Source of the DNA: Anaerolineales bacterium
GTDB lineage: Bacteria > Chloroflexota > Anaerolineae > 4572-78 > J111
Reading direction: 5' to 3'
DNA length: 64,000 bases
Assembly (NCBI GenBank): GCA_015075405.1
Contig: JABTUK010000003.1
Span: forward strand, 1,302,001 to 1,366,000
Shown: positions 1 through 9,073 of the stretch, one piece after another
How the letters are laid out: each line of letters opens with the position of its first letter
How positions within the stretch are numbered: the stretch's first letter is position 1
Notes under the pieces: generated by a model
The model's database searches: none
What the model was told of the DNA's origin: nothing
What the model saw: the letters and a program-made list of their open reading frames with translations, nothing else
Program-made: the position numbers and the translations under genes

Positions 1-676
1 CCGCCGGGGCCAGCGACATATCCAGGATATTCTCGACGTGAATGTTTTCGACCGCCGGGTAAGTGACAATCTCGCCGGCCTGGTTGCGGCCGCAGATAAC
101 GCTCAACTCTTTAACAAATGTGACCTTTTTCTCCCAGATTAAAGCCGGGTGGTTCAGAGTAGCAAAGGCTTGACGGGCGTCGTCCTCGTTGTATAAAACC
201 ACCTGGCCTTTACCATCGTAGCCGCCGGTAGCTGTCTTCAGTAAACCGGGAAAGCCAATTTGTTGCATCGCGGTTTCCAAATCGGCAAGGCTGGCTACTT
301 TGAAAAAATCGGCTACGCCTACCCCACTCCGGCGTAAAAACTCTTTTTCGGCCCAGCGGTTTTGGCTAATCTTGAGGGCCTGGCTGTCGGGAAAAACTTT
401 CCGGCCCAGCTGCTCCAGCAGTTCAACGGCGCGGCTGTCTACGTTTTCAAATTCGTAGGTGATGACCTCGCACTTTTCGGCCAACTGCCGCAGGGCCAAC
501 TCATCATCGAAGCTGGCCACAATTTGCTCGTCGACTACCTGGCCGCAGGGACAGCCGGGGGTAGGGTCGAGCACAACCACTTTGTAGCCTAACTGCTTGG
601 CCTTGAAAGTGGACATCCGCCCCAATTGGCCCCCGCCCAGTATACCGATGACGCCGCCTGGCAGAATTGGATTCAT
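1..676 (-). CDS. purK: N5-carboxyaminoimidazole ribonucleotide synthase, N-terminal part (runs off the window)
   Basis: The minus strand is open from an ATG at 676 to the window edge (about 225 codons). The protein starts MNPILPGGVIGILGGGQLGR, the glycine-rich PurK N-terminus, followed by the ATP-grasp segment with TGGYDGKGQ near residue 155. PurK is a cytosolic ATP-grasp enzyme that carboxylates AIR with bicarbonate in purine synthesis; its product is the substrate of PurE. The C-terminal part lies outside the window. purE is present but about 27 kb away (27510-28004), so the two are not in one operon here. The coding strand is divergent from the radical SAM gene at 772, leaving roughly 95 bp for both promoters. 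Confidence 0.93.
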   Translation of the reverse strand, partial: MNPILPGGVIGILGGGQLGRMSTFKAKQLGYKVVVLDPTPGCPCGQVVDEQIVASFDDELALRQLAEKCEVITYEFENVDSRAVELLEQLGRKVFPDSQALKISQNRWAEKEFLRRSGVGVADFFKVASLADLETAMQQIGFPGLLKTATGGYDGKGQVVLYNEDDARQAFATLNHPALIWEKKVTFVKELSVICGRNQAGEIVTYPAVENIHVENILDMSLAPA

Positions 677-771
677 CACATCTCTCCGGGTTAGATTATC
701 TTTTTGTCTTTTTTCAAAAACTATTGATAATAATTGAGAATTCTCAGGATATGATACAGAAAGGAAATATC

Positions 772-1995
772 ATGCTGCAAGCGCGAAGCCGAGTTCCGGG
801 CGAATTTATATTTAAAGAATTAGCCAAAATCATGCTGTCCGATTGGGGGACCTTTGCCTCGGGGGCCGGGCTGCAATTGGCTAAAGAAACCTTCAACTGG
901 CGGCGGCCCGACCGAGGGCGCAGCGGTCAGCCCGACAAGCTGCGCCAGGTAAGCCTGCGCATTACCGATATGTGCAACCTGCGCTGCCACACCTGCGGCC
1001 AGTGGGGTGATAACGGCTACCTGTTGGGCCAATCGCTCAAAGAGTTGAAGCAGCGGGAAGTGCCGGTAGAGAAATACAAAAGCTTTGTGGACGACATCCT
1101 GAAGCAGGGCTGGTCGCCGCTGTGGTACATCTGGGGCGGCGAGCCGATGATGTACCCCGGCCTGCTGGAACTGCTGCACTACATCTCTGACCGTAAAATG
1201 CCCATTACCATGGTCACAAACGGCACCAACGTGGCCGAGCGGGTTGACGATATTATGGACACCTGCAAAATTGTGTGGCTGAGCATTGATGGCCCCGACG
1301 CCGAGATTCATAACGAACAGCGGCCCGGCGTGTCGCCCAAAACCGATAATTTTAAAGCTGTCAAGGCAGCCCTGGAAACTCTCAGCGCCGAAAAAAAGCG
1401 GCGCAAATCGGTTTTTCCTTTTGTCGTGCCCATTTCGGTGATTGCCCGTTACAATATTGACTACCTGGCCGACATTTACAAATTCACCAGCCAGTACGCC
1501 GACGCCCACATATTCTACCTCTCCTGGTGGATTGACGAGCAGTCGGCCCAGCAACACAGCGACGACTTCAAAAACCGTTTTGGCTTTGAGCCGCACACCC
1601 ATTGGGGCTGGGTGGGCACCTGGAAAAATTTTGACCACGGCATTATCTTTGACAAGTTTGAGGAAATGCGGGCTTTATCAAACCAGATTGGCCGCTGCCC
1701 GCCGTTGATGTATCCCCGCCTTAAAAGCCGCGACCAGGTACGACGCTACTATGAGGACCACAGCGCCACCTTTGGCTTCAACCAATGCGTCAGCATTTAT
1801 ATGACCATGGAAGTGGATAGCAACGGGGATGTCAGCCTGTGCCGGGATTACCACGACTATATCATCGGCAACATCAAGAGCGACTCCGTCACCAAAATCT
1901 GGCACAGTGACGCTGCCCGCAAATTTCGCAGTTCTATCAGCAGCGAGGGCATCATGCCGGTCTGTACCCGCTGCTGCGGGTTGATGGGATACTGA
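772..1995 (+). CDS. radical SAM protein with SPASM-like C-terminus
   Basis: A 407-residue protein. The [4Fe-4S]-SAM motif CNLRCHTC lies near residues 65-73, followed by the GGEP motif (WGGEPMMY) and a TIM-barrel type core. The last 70 residues carry further cysteines (FNQCVS, SLCRDY, VCTRCCG) and the spacing typical of a SPASM/Twitch auxiliary cluster domain, so it probably binds a second iron-sulfur cluster. I chose the ATG at 772 because AAGGAA lies just upstream; an in-frame ATG at 751 and open frame back to 667 exist without a good ribosome site. The substrate cannot be told from sequence. No precursor peptide is visible beside it. It converges on a glycosyltransferase gene, separated by a heptamer hairpin. 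Confidence 0.85.
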   Translation: MLQARSRVPGEFIFKELAKIMLSDWGTFASGAGLQLAKETFNWRRPDRGRSGQPDKLRQVSLRITDMCNLRCHTCGQWGDNGYLLGQSLKELKQREVPVEKYKSFVDDILKQGWSPLWYIWGGEPMMYPGLLELLHYISDRKMPITMVTNGTNVAERVDDIMDTCKIVWLSIDGPDAEIHNEQRPGVSPKTDNFKAVKAALETLSAEKKRRKSVFPFVVPISVIARYNIDYLADIYKFTSQYADAHIFYLSWWIDEQSAQQHSDDFKNRFGFEPHTHWGWVGTWKNFDHGIIFDKFEEMRALSNQIGRCPPLMYPRLKSRDQVRRYYEDHSATFGFNQCVSIYMTMEVDSNGDVSLCRDYHDYIIGNIKSDSVTKIWHSDAARKFRSSISSEGIMPVCTRCCGLMGY

Positions 1996-2065
1996 TGGAA
2001 GGATGAAGGATGAAGGATGAGGGATGAAGTAAGAATTTCATCCTTCCGCCTTCATCCTTCATCCT
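1996..2065. repeat. heptamer hairpin, GGATGAA family
   Basis: One arm is four tandem copies of GGATGAA-like units, the other arm their reverse complement (TTCATCC units), with a short loop. It fills the whole gap between two convergent genes and runs into the stop codon of the glycosyltransferase. The same family recurs at 27257-27320 and, in frame, inside priA at 58569-58645. It could act as a bidirectional terminator, but it lacks a clear T-run. Confidence 0.8.
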
Positions 2066-3264
2066 TATCGGATTATCTCCAACACCTTCCCCGTTTTTAC
2101 ATCCACTTTGTACTCGATGCTGCGCCAGTGCATGGTCAGGATGCCTCGCCTGACCCGCACCAGGGTTTTGAGCAGGGCCAGTGCGCCGGCAACAAACGCC
2201 AGGGGCGTAACCACAAGCCAAGGGATTAATTGATAGCGGCTGTCGTGGGGCGACACGCTGGCCGGGTTAACCGGAATACTCTGGTATAAAAGCAGGCCCA
2301 CCAATACCACCGACAGCCAAAAGCTAACGGTCGCGCCAATAATCAACCCATTGCCGCTGGCCAGGCCGTAGATGAAGGCCAGCGGCGCTGCCAGGATCGA
2401 GAAGGCGTAAGGTAGGCCAAAGACATAGTAGAAAAAGTATAATTTTTTGAAATAAATCTGCGAAAACTGAAACTGCCGGACCAGCCATTCGATGCTGGCC
2501 GAGGCAGACATATCACAATAGCTTTTGAGGGTACAACTGGGCACAAAACGCCGCACCATTTGAGTCTGATGCAGCGCGTGCATAATGGCAATATCATCCA
2601 CAATTTCGGTGGCCAGGCGCTCGCGCAGCCCCAACTGCTCGACCACAGAGCGGCGAATAGCCAGGCTGCCGCCCCACAAGCCGGCAATTACATCACTGGT
2701 CATGCCGGTTACAATCCCCGCCCCAAATAAACCGGCCAGATAGTTACCCAGCCTAAAATTCGCCAGGGCCGGCACCCGGCGAAAGCAGCCGGTTACGGCC
2801 CCCACCTGCGGCTCGGCAAAAGGCGCAATCATCTCCTGTAGCCAGGTGCGGTGGGGCTGAATATCGGCGTCGGCAAATAGAAAAATATCGGCTCGACCGG
2901 CCTGTTCCATCCCCTTGATAATGTTTAAGTTTTTCTGGCCCGATGTCGTCGCCAGTCCGGCGACACAGACCTCGACCTGGGCAAACTGCCGTTTGAGCCG
3001 GCTCAACACCGGCAGGGCCGAATCGGTGCTGCTTTCCACACAAAAGATAAATTGGGCCGGCCCGGCGTACTCCTGGCAGATGATACTGAGTAAATTCTCG
3101 CCAAAACCGGGATCGCCATCGCCTTTACAGGGCACAATGACGGCGACCGAAAATTGGTCGGTGGGACGATAAGGTTTGATCAAGCGGAGTTGAAGCAGAT
3201 GGCCCAGCAAAAGTACAAAGATAATCCCCGAAGAAAAAAGAGCGCCTAAAAACAAGATAATCAT
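2065..3264 (-). CDS. membrane glycosyltransferase, GT2/GT21 (ceramide glucosyltransferase-like)
   Basis: A 399-residue protein. It has an N-terminal membrane helix (IILFLGALFSSGIIFVLLLG), a GT-A catalytic domain with VAVIVPCKG, SGQKNLNIIKG and the DxD-like FADADIQP, then DDIAIMHAL and an RQFQFSQ segment at the position of the (Q/R)xxRW motif of GT21 enzymes. Hydrophobic C-terminal helices follow. This layout matches ceramide/hopanoid type glucosyltransferases, which transfer sugar from a nucleotide sugar to a lipid at the membrane. The actual donor and lipid acceptor are unknown. The stop codon overlaps the arm of the heptamer hairpin. No neighbouring lipid genes support a pathway; the only adjacent gene is the convergent radical SAM enzyme. 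Confidence 0.85.
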   Translation of the reverse strand: MIILFLGALFSSGIIFVLLLGHLLQLRLIKPYRPTDQFSVAVIVPCKGDGDPGFGENLLSIICQEYAGPAQFIFCVESSTDSALPVLSRLKRQFAQVEVCVAGLATTSGQKNLNIIKGMEQAGRADIFLFADADIQPHRTWLQEMIAPFAEPQVGAVTGCFRRVPALANFRLGNYLAGLFGAGIVTGMTSDVIAGLWGGSLAIRRSVVEQLGLRERLATEIVDDIAIMHALHQTQMVRRFVPSCTLKSYCDMSASASIEWLVRQFQFSQIYFKKLYFFYYVFGLPYAFSILAAPLAFIYGLASGNGLIIGATVSFWLSVVLVGLLLYQSIPVNPASVSPHDSRYQLIPWLVVTPLAFVAGALALLKTLVRVRRGILTMHWRSIEYKVDVKTGKVLEIIR

Positions 3265-3288
3265 TTTAGTTCGACAATAACTGCTTTA

Positions 3289-3542
3289 GAAGGAGTCGTT
3301 ACGAACCTGTGACACACCACCAATAACGAAAATCCGCAGATTGCGCAGATTGCACAGATTTTTAATTTTTTTATCTGCCCGCTTCGCAGTCTGCATAATC
3401 TGTGGATTGTTTTCAGAGGAGTCGTCACGAGCGTTGCGCACACCACCGATAATGAAAATACCCCCTCCCCAACCCTCCCCCGCAGCGGGGGAGGGGGTTA
3501 GCCAGCTTCCCCCCGCTGCGGGGGGACTGAGGGGGGTATTTT
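3289..3542. repeat. compound repeat region: two hairpins flanked by a 43-bp imperfect direct repeat
   Basis: Direct repeats at about 3289-3333 and 3414-3458 (AGGAGTCGT...CACACCACC...GAAAAT) bracket a hairpin with 9-nt units (CGCAGATTG type) at 3331-3408. A second hairpin, C-rich arm ending in AATACCCC pairing with GGGGTATT, lies at 3457-3542 and contains an inner GC-rich stem. The remainder of 3543-3687 shows nothing coding. Confidence 0.7.
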
Positions 3543-3687
3543 CGAAGGGGATGCACGTTATTGGTTGGGTGACTCATCAGGTTGACTGAAGCCGGATGTT
3601 AGCATAATCCCCATATCCTTGCAAAGACGTTACCTTAAAGGAGGGAGCCATTACAGGTTCACGGTAGACTCACGGGGCATCGCATCT

Positions 3688-3724
3688 AAAAAAAAACCCC
3701 GCTCTCAAACAGAGCGAGGTTTTT
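3688..3724 (-). terminator. rho-independent terminator of the cold shock gene
   Basis: Read on the minus strand, the stem AACCTCGCTCTG/AGAGCGGGGTT with a short loop is followed by a run of nine T. It lies 22 nt after the cold shock stop codon. Confidence 0.85.
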
Positions 3725-3745
3725 GGGCAAAAGCAATATATTTAG

Positions 3746-3955
3746 TTAGATTTTGACCACATTGCTGGCCTGGGGGCCTTTGGCGCTTTGTTCAACCGAA
3801 AATTCGACCCGGTCGCCTTCGGCGAGGTTACGAAAACCATCCGATTGAATTGCGGAATAGTGTACAAAGACATCCGGCCCATCTTCGCGAGTGATGAAGC
3901 CGTAGCCTTTGGTGGTATTGAACCACTTGACAGTGCCGATGATGCGCTCGCTCAT
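3746..3955 (-). CDS. cold shock domain protein (CspA family)
   Basis: A 69-residue single-domain protein beginning MSERIIGTVKWFNTTKGYGF. RNP1 (KGYGFI) and RNP2 (VFVHY) are intact, which is the nucleic-acid binding face of the OB-fold. Family members bind single-stranded RNA/DNA in the cytosol and act as RNA chaperones. The ribosome site AGGGAGGAAG lies directly upstream. The gene is monocistronic: it has its own terminator (3688-3724) and a candidate promoter about 190 nt upstream (4147-4175), giving a long 5' leader with a strong hairpin (4045-4103). Long structured leaders are usual for cspA-type genes. Whether it is cold-induced cannot be told. Confidence 0.95.
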   Translation of the reverse strand: MSERIIGTVKWFNTTKGYGFITREDGPDVFVHYSAIQSDGFRNLAEGDRVEFSVEQSAKGPQASNVVKI

Positions 3956-4044
3956 TGATTCTTCCCTCCTTCCCTACAAATTTCATAGGGCAGGACAACC
4001 CCCTGTTCTAAACTCGCCAAAAATACTCTCGGCGATGTTAAACC

Positions 4045-4103
4045 TCATCCCTCTCATCCCTCTCGTTCCCAAACTTAGTTTGGGAACGAGAGGGATGAGA
4101 GGG
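4045..4103. repeat. long perfect hairpin in the cold shock leader
   Basis: An almost perfect inverted repeat centred on CCCAAACTTAGTTTGGG, with CTCATCCCTCTC arms. A related hairpin with the same core (GTTCCCAAACT/AGTTTGGGAAC) lies after pcrA at 40202-40252, so the core is a dispersed repeat rather than a gene-specific element. Confidence 0.8.
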
Positions 4104-4146
4104 CGAGATTGAGCAAACCTGGGACTTGCTGCTTCCTACTGCGCCA

Positions 4147-4175
4147 AATTTAGCATATTGGCGATAATTCGTCAA
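4147..4175 (-). promoter_or_regulatory. candidate sigma70 promoter of the cold shock gene
   Basis: On the minus strand TTGACG (4175-4170), a 17-nt spacer ending in TGC (extended -10), then TAAATT (4152-4147). Position and orientation fit the cold shock gene. Confidence 0.55.
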
Positions 4176-4200
4176 GTGGGATTTGTCCAGAATTTGAAGT

Positions 4201-5886
4201 TTAGTTAAAGATGACCGGGAGATAGGTTCGCAAGGGGCCGCCCCACGAGGCCCCCAGGCTCACTTCATCCAGATAAACAGCCGCCTGGGGCGGGCCGCCC
4301 TGGGCCAGGTTAAAGCGCAGCCCAATCGGGCCGGTATAGACTTCGGTCAGGTTTAATGGCAGCCAGGCTTGCTGCCAGCCGCCGTTGGTCGAGGTGGTAA
4401 AGCTGTTCACCGGGATCAAGGCATCCGTGCCCAACAGTTCGGCGGTAAAAACATCGTTGCCATCGCTCCCCTCCATTTTGTACCAGAAGGACAAAATGGG
4501 CTGATAACTGTTGGAAATGGTATCGGTTTGTGACATTGTGATCGTGCCGGTTAAACGCAGGCTGGCGCTGCCGCTGCGCTGCCCAGAGGTAATGGTATCG
4601 GGTGCGGTTCCGCTGACCGCCCAATTGCTGGCGCCATTTTCAAAGTCGCCGTTGTTGATCACATCATCGGGCGGGCGCATGGTGAAAGAAAGCGGCGTTA
4701 TCTGGTTTAACTGGAGGGTAGCCGATAACGGTGGCGGAGGCGTCCAACCGGCCAGGGCGCTGGCGGTAAAGGTATACTGCCCGCTGCCCGCCACACCCAG
4801 CGCAAAAAGACCATTGCTGCCGCTGGTGGTCGTAACGCCGCTGCTACTCTCGGTGATAACCACGCCGCTGATACCATTCCCCCGATTGTCGCTAACCCGC
4901 CCGCTGACCAGGGCGCCCAGGCTAACGGTCTGCTCGCGCCAATCGCCGGGCATATCAATATCGCTCTGGTAGCTCTCGTTGATTTTTTGCCAGGTTCGCG
5001 CCCGCACAAGATAGGTATGGCCCAACTGGCCGGTAAAGGAGATGCTGGCATTGAGGCTGGTTTTGGCCTGGAGGGTTGTCCAATTGCTGCTGGTTGCATC
5101 TCGATACTGCACCTCGTAACCCTTCAGCGACCATGCCGGCGCTATGCCGCTGCCGGACCAGCTTAAATTTACCGTTGCTCCGTTGGAGTTAACGGTGAGG
5201 GTGGTTGTTGGCACAGGGGCCACATGAGCTGCATCAAAATAAACCATATCCAGGTCGGTATGGTTAGATGAATCGTTTTCCGGAGCTTGCACTTTGGCAA
5301 ATACAGTAATGGTGCTGGCCTGGGCTGTGGCGGCCACATCCAGATAAACCCAGGTTTTGTCGTTAGCGTCGGTGGCGCTCCAAATGATAGCGGGGCTGGT
5401 TGGGTCGGTTCCGCCGGTGGGGTCAATCCCTACCTGTTTGACCATTTTGCCGTCGCTGTCGGGGTAGCCGGGGCCGCGCCAATAGGTAACAATGGGGATG
5501 TCAAAACCATACCCCTGGCCGGGTGTAAGGCCGCTAATTTGTTGGTAAATACCGGCGTCAAATTTGTAGGAAGACCACATATTTTGGGCGCGGTTGCCTT
5601 CGAGGTGATAATCAATTCCAGCAAACGATTGGGCAAACTGGGCTGAACTCATCCAATGCAGCTTTTTAGCATCATTAGCGGCATCATGAGTGCCGGCGGC
5701 AATATAAAAAGGCTGCCAGCCGCTGGCAATCTTTTCACTTTGGCTATTCCAGGTGCGGCCAGGAATAGCCACATAAGGATCGTTGAGGCCGCTGTTGGTT
5801 AAAATATTGGTGGCGAAAACGGTCAGGGGTACAAACAAAGCTGTGAGGCTGAGAGTGAGGCTAAAGATGAGTTTTAGAGATTTCAA
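4201..5886 (-). CDS. secreted multidomain protein with FN3, carboxypeptidase-regulatory-like and jelly-roll regions
   Basis: About 561 residues. I prefer a TTG start at 5886 because AAGGAG precedes it by 6 nt; an ATG at 5901 overlaps that ribosome site. The new N-terminus is a clean signal peptide (KSLKLIFSLTLSLTALF...VFA). A carbohydrate-binding-like N-terminal region follows, then an FN3-like domain (LKGYEVQYRD..WTTLQ), a carboxypeptidase-regulatory-like beta domain (VSGRVSDNRGNGISGVVIT), and a jelly-roll/CBM-like region (NNGDFENGASNWAVSG). The protein ends TYLPVIFN, a short hydrophobic tail also seen on other secreted Chloroflexota proteins as far as I recall. No catalytic residues are recognisable, so binding or surface display is likelier than an enzyme. 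Confidence 0.75.
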   Translation of the reverse strand: MKSLKLIFSLTLSLTALFVPLTVFATNILTNSGLNDPYVAIPGRTWNSQSEKIASGWQPFYIAAGTHDAANDAKKLHWMSSAQFAQSFAGIDYHLEGNRAQNMWSSYKFDAGIYQQISGLTPGQGYGFDIPIVTYWRGPGYPDSDGKMVKQVGIDPTGGTDPTSPAIIWSATDANDKTWVYLDVAATAQASTITVFAKVQAPENDSSNHTDLDMVYFDAAHVAPVPTTTLTVNSNGATVNLSWSGSGIAPAWSLKGYEVQYRDATSSNWTTLQAKTSLNASISFTGQLGHTYLVRARTWQKINESYQSDIDMPGDWREQTVSLGALVSGRVSDNRGNGISGVVITESSSGVTTTSGSNGLFALGVAGSGQYTFTASALAGWTPPPPLSATLQLNQITPLSFTMRPPDDVINNGDFENGASNWAVSGTAPDTITSGQRSGSASLRLTGTITMSQTDTISNSYQPILSFWYKMEGSDGNDVFTAELLGTDALIPVNSFTTSTNGGWQQAWLPLNLTEVYTGPIGLRFNLAQGGPPQAAVYLDEVSLGASWGGPLRTYLPVIFN

Positions 5887-6292
5887 GGTAAGCTCCTTCA
5901 TAAATAGACCGGGGACGGGTAACAAATGTCCAGTCTTCGGTCTTCGGTCATCACCAGCAACAGATTTTCGATAGCAGTGATGCCAAGTCGTGATGACTCT
6001 TTGAAAAATAAAACGTCCCCTGACTATCTGGCCTCTTGAGGCAAAAGGCGCAAAGACAGAGGACGTTTGAGCGCATTCAAAGCAGCGAAACGACCGGGAT
6101 GCAGACCAGAATTTTTAAGGGGTGGCCGCCTCAAGGGCGGCGCTGCTCGGTTTGTTAAAATTGTATCAGGTTTTAAGGTAATTACAACCGGGGCAAAAGT
6201 CCCAAAGATGAGAGACCGTAGCAAAGGCATCCCCATGCCTTTGCGGACGGCATAGGGATGCCGTCCTACAGAAATTTGGATCTACTGATCCT
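5887..6292. other. gene-free stretch with small inverted repeats
   Basis: About 400 bp between two minus-strand genes. It holds an inverted repeat AAACGTCC...GGACGTTT (about 6010-6068) enclosing a small hairpin, a GC-rich hairpin near 6121-6150, and at 6227-6288 a short member of the GGATCTACTGA repeat family found complete at 31002-31095 and 49530-49622. I looked for a riboswitch consensus and saw none that holds. Short ORFs here look like noise. Confidence 0.5.
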
Positions 6293-6871
6293 CTATCTTT
6301 CAGGGGTAACGGCTTGGGCAATCAGCCAATCCAGCAACTGCTCCACCGGGCCGCGATGGTGCGGGGCTAATTCGTCGAGGATAAACTTTTGGCGCTCGCC
6401 GGCCAAAATTTTACGCAAAACAGAACCTAACGCTCGAATGTCAGGCGGCAGATTTTCGTCGGCAGACAATTGTTCAGTTAGACTCCAAAGCTGCTGCCAC
6501 AACATTACCTCGCCGGAGCAGGCTTCGGCCACCTTCTCAATCAATTCCTCAAAGGTCAGGCCGACCGGTTCGGCCTCGCCGGTTTCGGGCAGCGGCGCGT
6601 CAATTTGGTCCAGGGTGTCCCACATAATTTCGGCCAGTTCGGGCGTCAGCGCTTCGGCTAACTTGAGCGGGTCACGCTCGCCTTGCAGAATCCGGGAAAG
6701 GGCGCGGATGAAATCACGTATCTCCGGCGGGGCCAGGTCGCCATTGGCAATTTGGGCCAGCGGCAGCGCCACCTGACCGACTGGGACAATGCCTTTGGCT
6801 GCGGCCACCGTCATCGTCACCAGTTTTTCTATTTTCTCTGTATAGTTGTCATCATCGGCATAGTCTAACAT
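6293..6871 (-). CDS. hypothetical acidic protein
   Basis: About 192 residues from the ATG at 6871 (open upstream to 6910). It is acidic, leucine/alanine rich and mostly helical by eye, with no signal peptide, membrane segment or metal motif. I do not recognise the family. Codon use matches the surrounding genes, which supports a real coding region. It is divergent from the GAF histidine kinase at 7031, separated by about 160 bp containing one arm of a heptamer repeat (CCTTCCA units near 6890-6925). Confidence 0.6.
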   Translation of the reverse strand: MLDYADDDNYTEKIEKLVTMTVAAAKGIVPVGQVALPLAQIANGDLAPPEIRDFIRALSRILQGERDPLKLAEALTPELAEIMWDTLDQIDAPLPETGEAEPVGLTFEELIEKVAEACSGEVMLWQQLWSLTEQLSADENLPPDIRALGSVLRKILAGERQKFILDELAPHHRGPVEQLLDWLIAQAVTPER

Positions 6872-7030
6872 AGCGCCCCAAATTATAACCCTACCCCTTC
6901 CATCCTCCAACCTTCCAGCCTTCCATTTTTCCTCTCGCCGGAATTTTTAGTATAATGCCCAGGCCATACACTGACTACCAGGAGATACCTGGCTATTCAC
7001 CCCATGGGGAATTGTGGTAAAGGCTAGGTT

Positions 7031-9049
7031 ATGGAAACAGAACGGGTGTTGGATGCTTCGCTGGCAGAAGGAGAAAACCCTGGCGAACTATTGCGTGGGG
7101 CCAGGCGGCGAGCCACCCTGCTCAATGCGGCGGCGCAGGTTAGCCGCACCATTTCCTCGATTTTTGATCTTAACACCCTGCTAACCCGCACCGTAGACAT
7201 TATTTGCGACGAGTACGGCTTTTATTACGCCGGCATCTTTTTGATCGAACCCCTGGCCGACGGCAAACTGTGGGCCGTTCTCAAAGCCGGGCGCGGCAAA
7301 GCCGGCCGGATTATGATCGAGAACAATCACAAACTCGAAGTCGGCGGGCGCTCGATGATTGGGGCCTGCACCGCCCTGAACGAGGCCCGGATTGCGCTCG
7401 ATGTGGGCAAAGAAGCAGTCTGGTTCAACAACCCCTTTTTGCCCGACACCCGCTCGGAAATGGCCCTGCCGCTGGCGATTGGCGGCGCGGTTATCGGCGC
7501 GCTGACGGTCCAGAGCACCGCCGAGGCCGCTTTCTCCGCCGAGGACGTTTCCTCGCTCCAGGCCATGGCCGACCAGTTGGCGGTGGCTATCAACAATGCC
7601 CGGCTGCACCAACAAAATACGCAGCTCTTCCAGCAGGCCGCCCGGCGGGCGGCGCTGCTGCAAGCGGGGGCGGTGGTCAGCCGCAATATTACCTCTATTC
7701 TGGACCTGGATGAGCTGCTCAACAGTACGGTAGATATTATCTGCAAAGAGTACGGTTTTTATTACGCCGGCATCTTTCTGGTTGACGATGCGCCCGACGA
7801 GAACGGCAAGCGTTGGGCCGTGCTGCGGGCCGGGCACGGCGAGGCCGGGCAGGAGTTGATAAGGCGCGGCCATAAATTAGAGGTTGGCGGCAATTCGATG
7901 ATTGGCGCGGCGACGGGTTTCAACGAAGCCCGTATTTCGCTGGATGTGGACCACGAAAAGGTGTGGTATTCCAATCCCGTGCTGCCCCAAACCCGCTCCG
8001 AAATGGCCCTGCCGCTCATCATCAAAGGCCGGGCGATTGGCGCGCTGACGGTGCAAAGCGAGCAGGAGGCCGCTTTTTCAACCGAAGATATTTCGGCCCT
8101 GCAAATGATGGCCGACCAATTGGCGGTGGCTATCAACAATGCCCGGCTGCTGCAAGACTTGGAGAAGGCTAACCAGGAGTTGGTCCGCACCAAAACGTTT
8201 GAAACTATCGCTACGGCTACCGGCGAGACGATCCACTGGGTGGGCAACAAAGCCGCGCCCATTCCGGCCTGCGTCAGCCGTACCCGTGAGGATTTTAGCC
8301 GTTTCCTGTTTATTGCCGGCCAACTGCTGGCCCGCACCGACGAGTCGTTCAACGCTGGCCCGCTGGCCCAACTGGTCATTCAGGCCGGTCAGCATTTGGC
8401 TGAACTCAAACCGGATTTGGCAGCCGGGGTTGAACAACTCAAAAATAAACCCCTCAGCAAACTGCGGCGCATGCTCGATGTGGACTCGGTGCTGGAAGAC
8501 CTGGCCATTATCGAAGAAAGCGCCAATACTATCCTGCAAATCAAAGAAGATTTGATTGGCCCGGCCCGCCGCCAAAAATGGGAAGAAGCCGATATTGTCC
8601 AGGTGGTCAAAGACAACATCAAAAGTTTTGCGCTGCCGCCGGGCGTCGTTTCCTACAGCATTGACGGTCATATTCCCACCGTGCGGATTGACCCGGTGCA
8701 AATGGGTCGGGTCATTATCAACCTGGTCAAAAACGCCATGGAAGCTATGGAAAACCAGCCCTCACCGCACATTTTTGTGGCCATCCGCCGGGAAAACGAT
8801 GATTTTGTGACGGTTGACATCGCCGATGTCGGCTGCGGCATCCCCGAAGCGGAATTGACCAAAATCTGGTTGACCTTTCACACCAGCAAAGGCAAAAAAG
8901 GCGGGACAGGGTTAGGACTACCGGCCTGTCTGCAGAGTATGGAGCGCATGGGCGGCAAAATTGATGTCACCAGCCAGGTGGGCGTCGGCTCAACCTTTAC
9001 CCTGCACGTCCCGATTTATCGCCCCGGCAAGATTAATGGCGAATTGTGA
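7031..9049 (+). CDS. sensor histidine kinase with two tandem GAF domains
   Basis: A 672-residue soluble protein. Two GAF domains (about 30-195 and 205-375) are near-duplicates: each has DIIC.EYGFYYAGIFL, GGxSMIGA, NEARI.LDV and LPxTRSEMALPL. A helical region follows with ETIHWVGNKAAPI as the probable phospho-acceptor H-box, then a HATPase domain with N-box NLVKNAMEAM, G1 DVGCGIP and G2 GTGLGLPA. It has no membrane segments, so it senses a cytosolic or diffusible signal. ATG with AAAGG upstream. The second kinase at 9305 is a paralogue with one GAF domain, and a receiver protein follows at 11289, so the three probably form one signalling set. The H-box is unlike the usual HE(L/I)(R/N)xP. The ligand is unknown. 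Confidence 0.9.
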   Translation: METERVLDASLAEGENPGELLRGARRRATLLNAAAQVSRTISSIFDLNTLLTRTVDIICDEYGFYYAGIFLIEPLADGKLWAVLKAGRGKAGRIMIENNHKLEVGGRSMIGACTALNEARIALDVGKEAVWFNNPFLPDTRSEMALPLAIGGAVIGALTVQSTAEAAFSAEDVSSLQAMADQLAVAINNARLHQQNTQLFQQAARRAALLQAGAVVSRNITSILDLDELLNSTVDIICKEYGFYYAGIFLVDDAPDENGKRWAVLRAGHGEAGQELIRRGHKLEVGGNSMIGAATGFNEARISLDVDHEKVWYSNPVLPQTRSEMALPLIIKGRAIGALTVQSEQEAAFSTEDISALQMMADQLAVAINNARLLQDLEKANQELVRTKTFETIATATGETIHWVGNKAAPIPACVSRTREDFSRFLFIAGQLLARTDESFNAGPLAQLVIQAGQHLAELKPDLAAGVEQLKNKPLSKLRRMLDVDSVLEDLAIIEESANTILQIKEDLIGPARRQKWEEADIVQVVKDNIKSFALPPGVVSYSIDGHIPTVRIDPVQMGRVIINLVKNAMEAMENQPSPHIFVAIRRENDDFVTVDIADVGCGIPEAELTKIWLTFHTSKGKKGGTGLGLPACLQSMERMGGKIDVTSQVGVGSTFTLHVPIYRPGKINGEL

Positions 9050-9073
9050 ATGGTGAATTATTAATTGTTAACC

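Noticed and set aside
820..1638. Long minus-strand ORFs opposite the radical SAM gene and similar ones opposite other genes (for example 14752-15372, 15206-15934, 19894-21210, 29806-31014, 42391-43305, 47731-48807)
   Set aside because: High G+C in codon position 3 opens antisense frames; the sense proteins carry clear motifs and these do not.
1442..1708. Overlapping same-strand small ORFs within larger genes
   Set aside because: They are alternative frames of genes with clear homology-type motifs and lack ribosome sites.
6010..6068. Possible c-di-GMP riboswitch upstream of the secreted protein
   Set aside because: A purine-rich GGCAAAAGGCGCAAAG segment is suggestive, but the orientation is opposite to the gene and the conserved receptor stems are absent.
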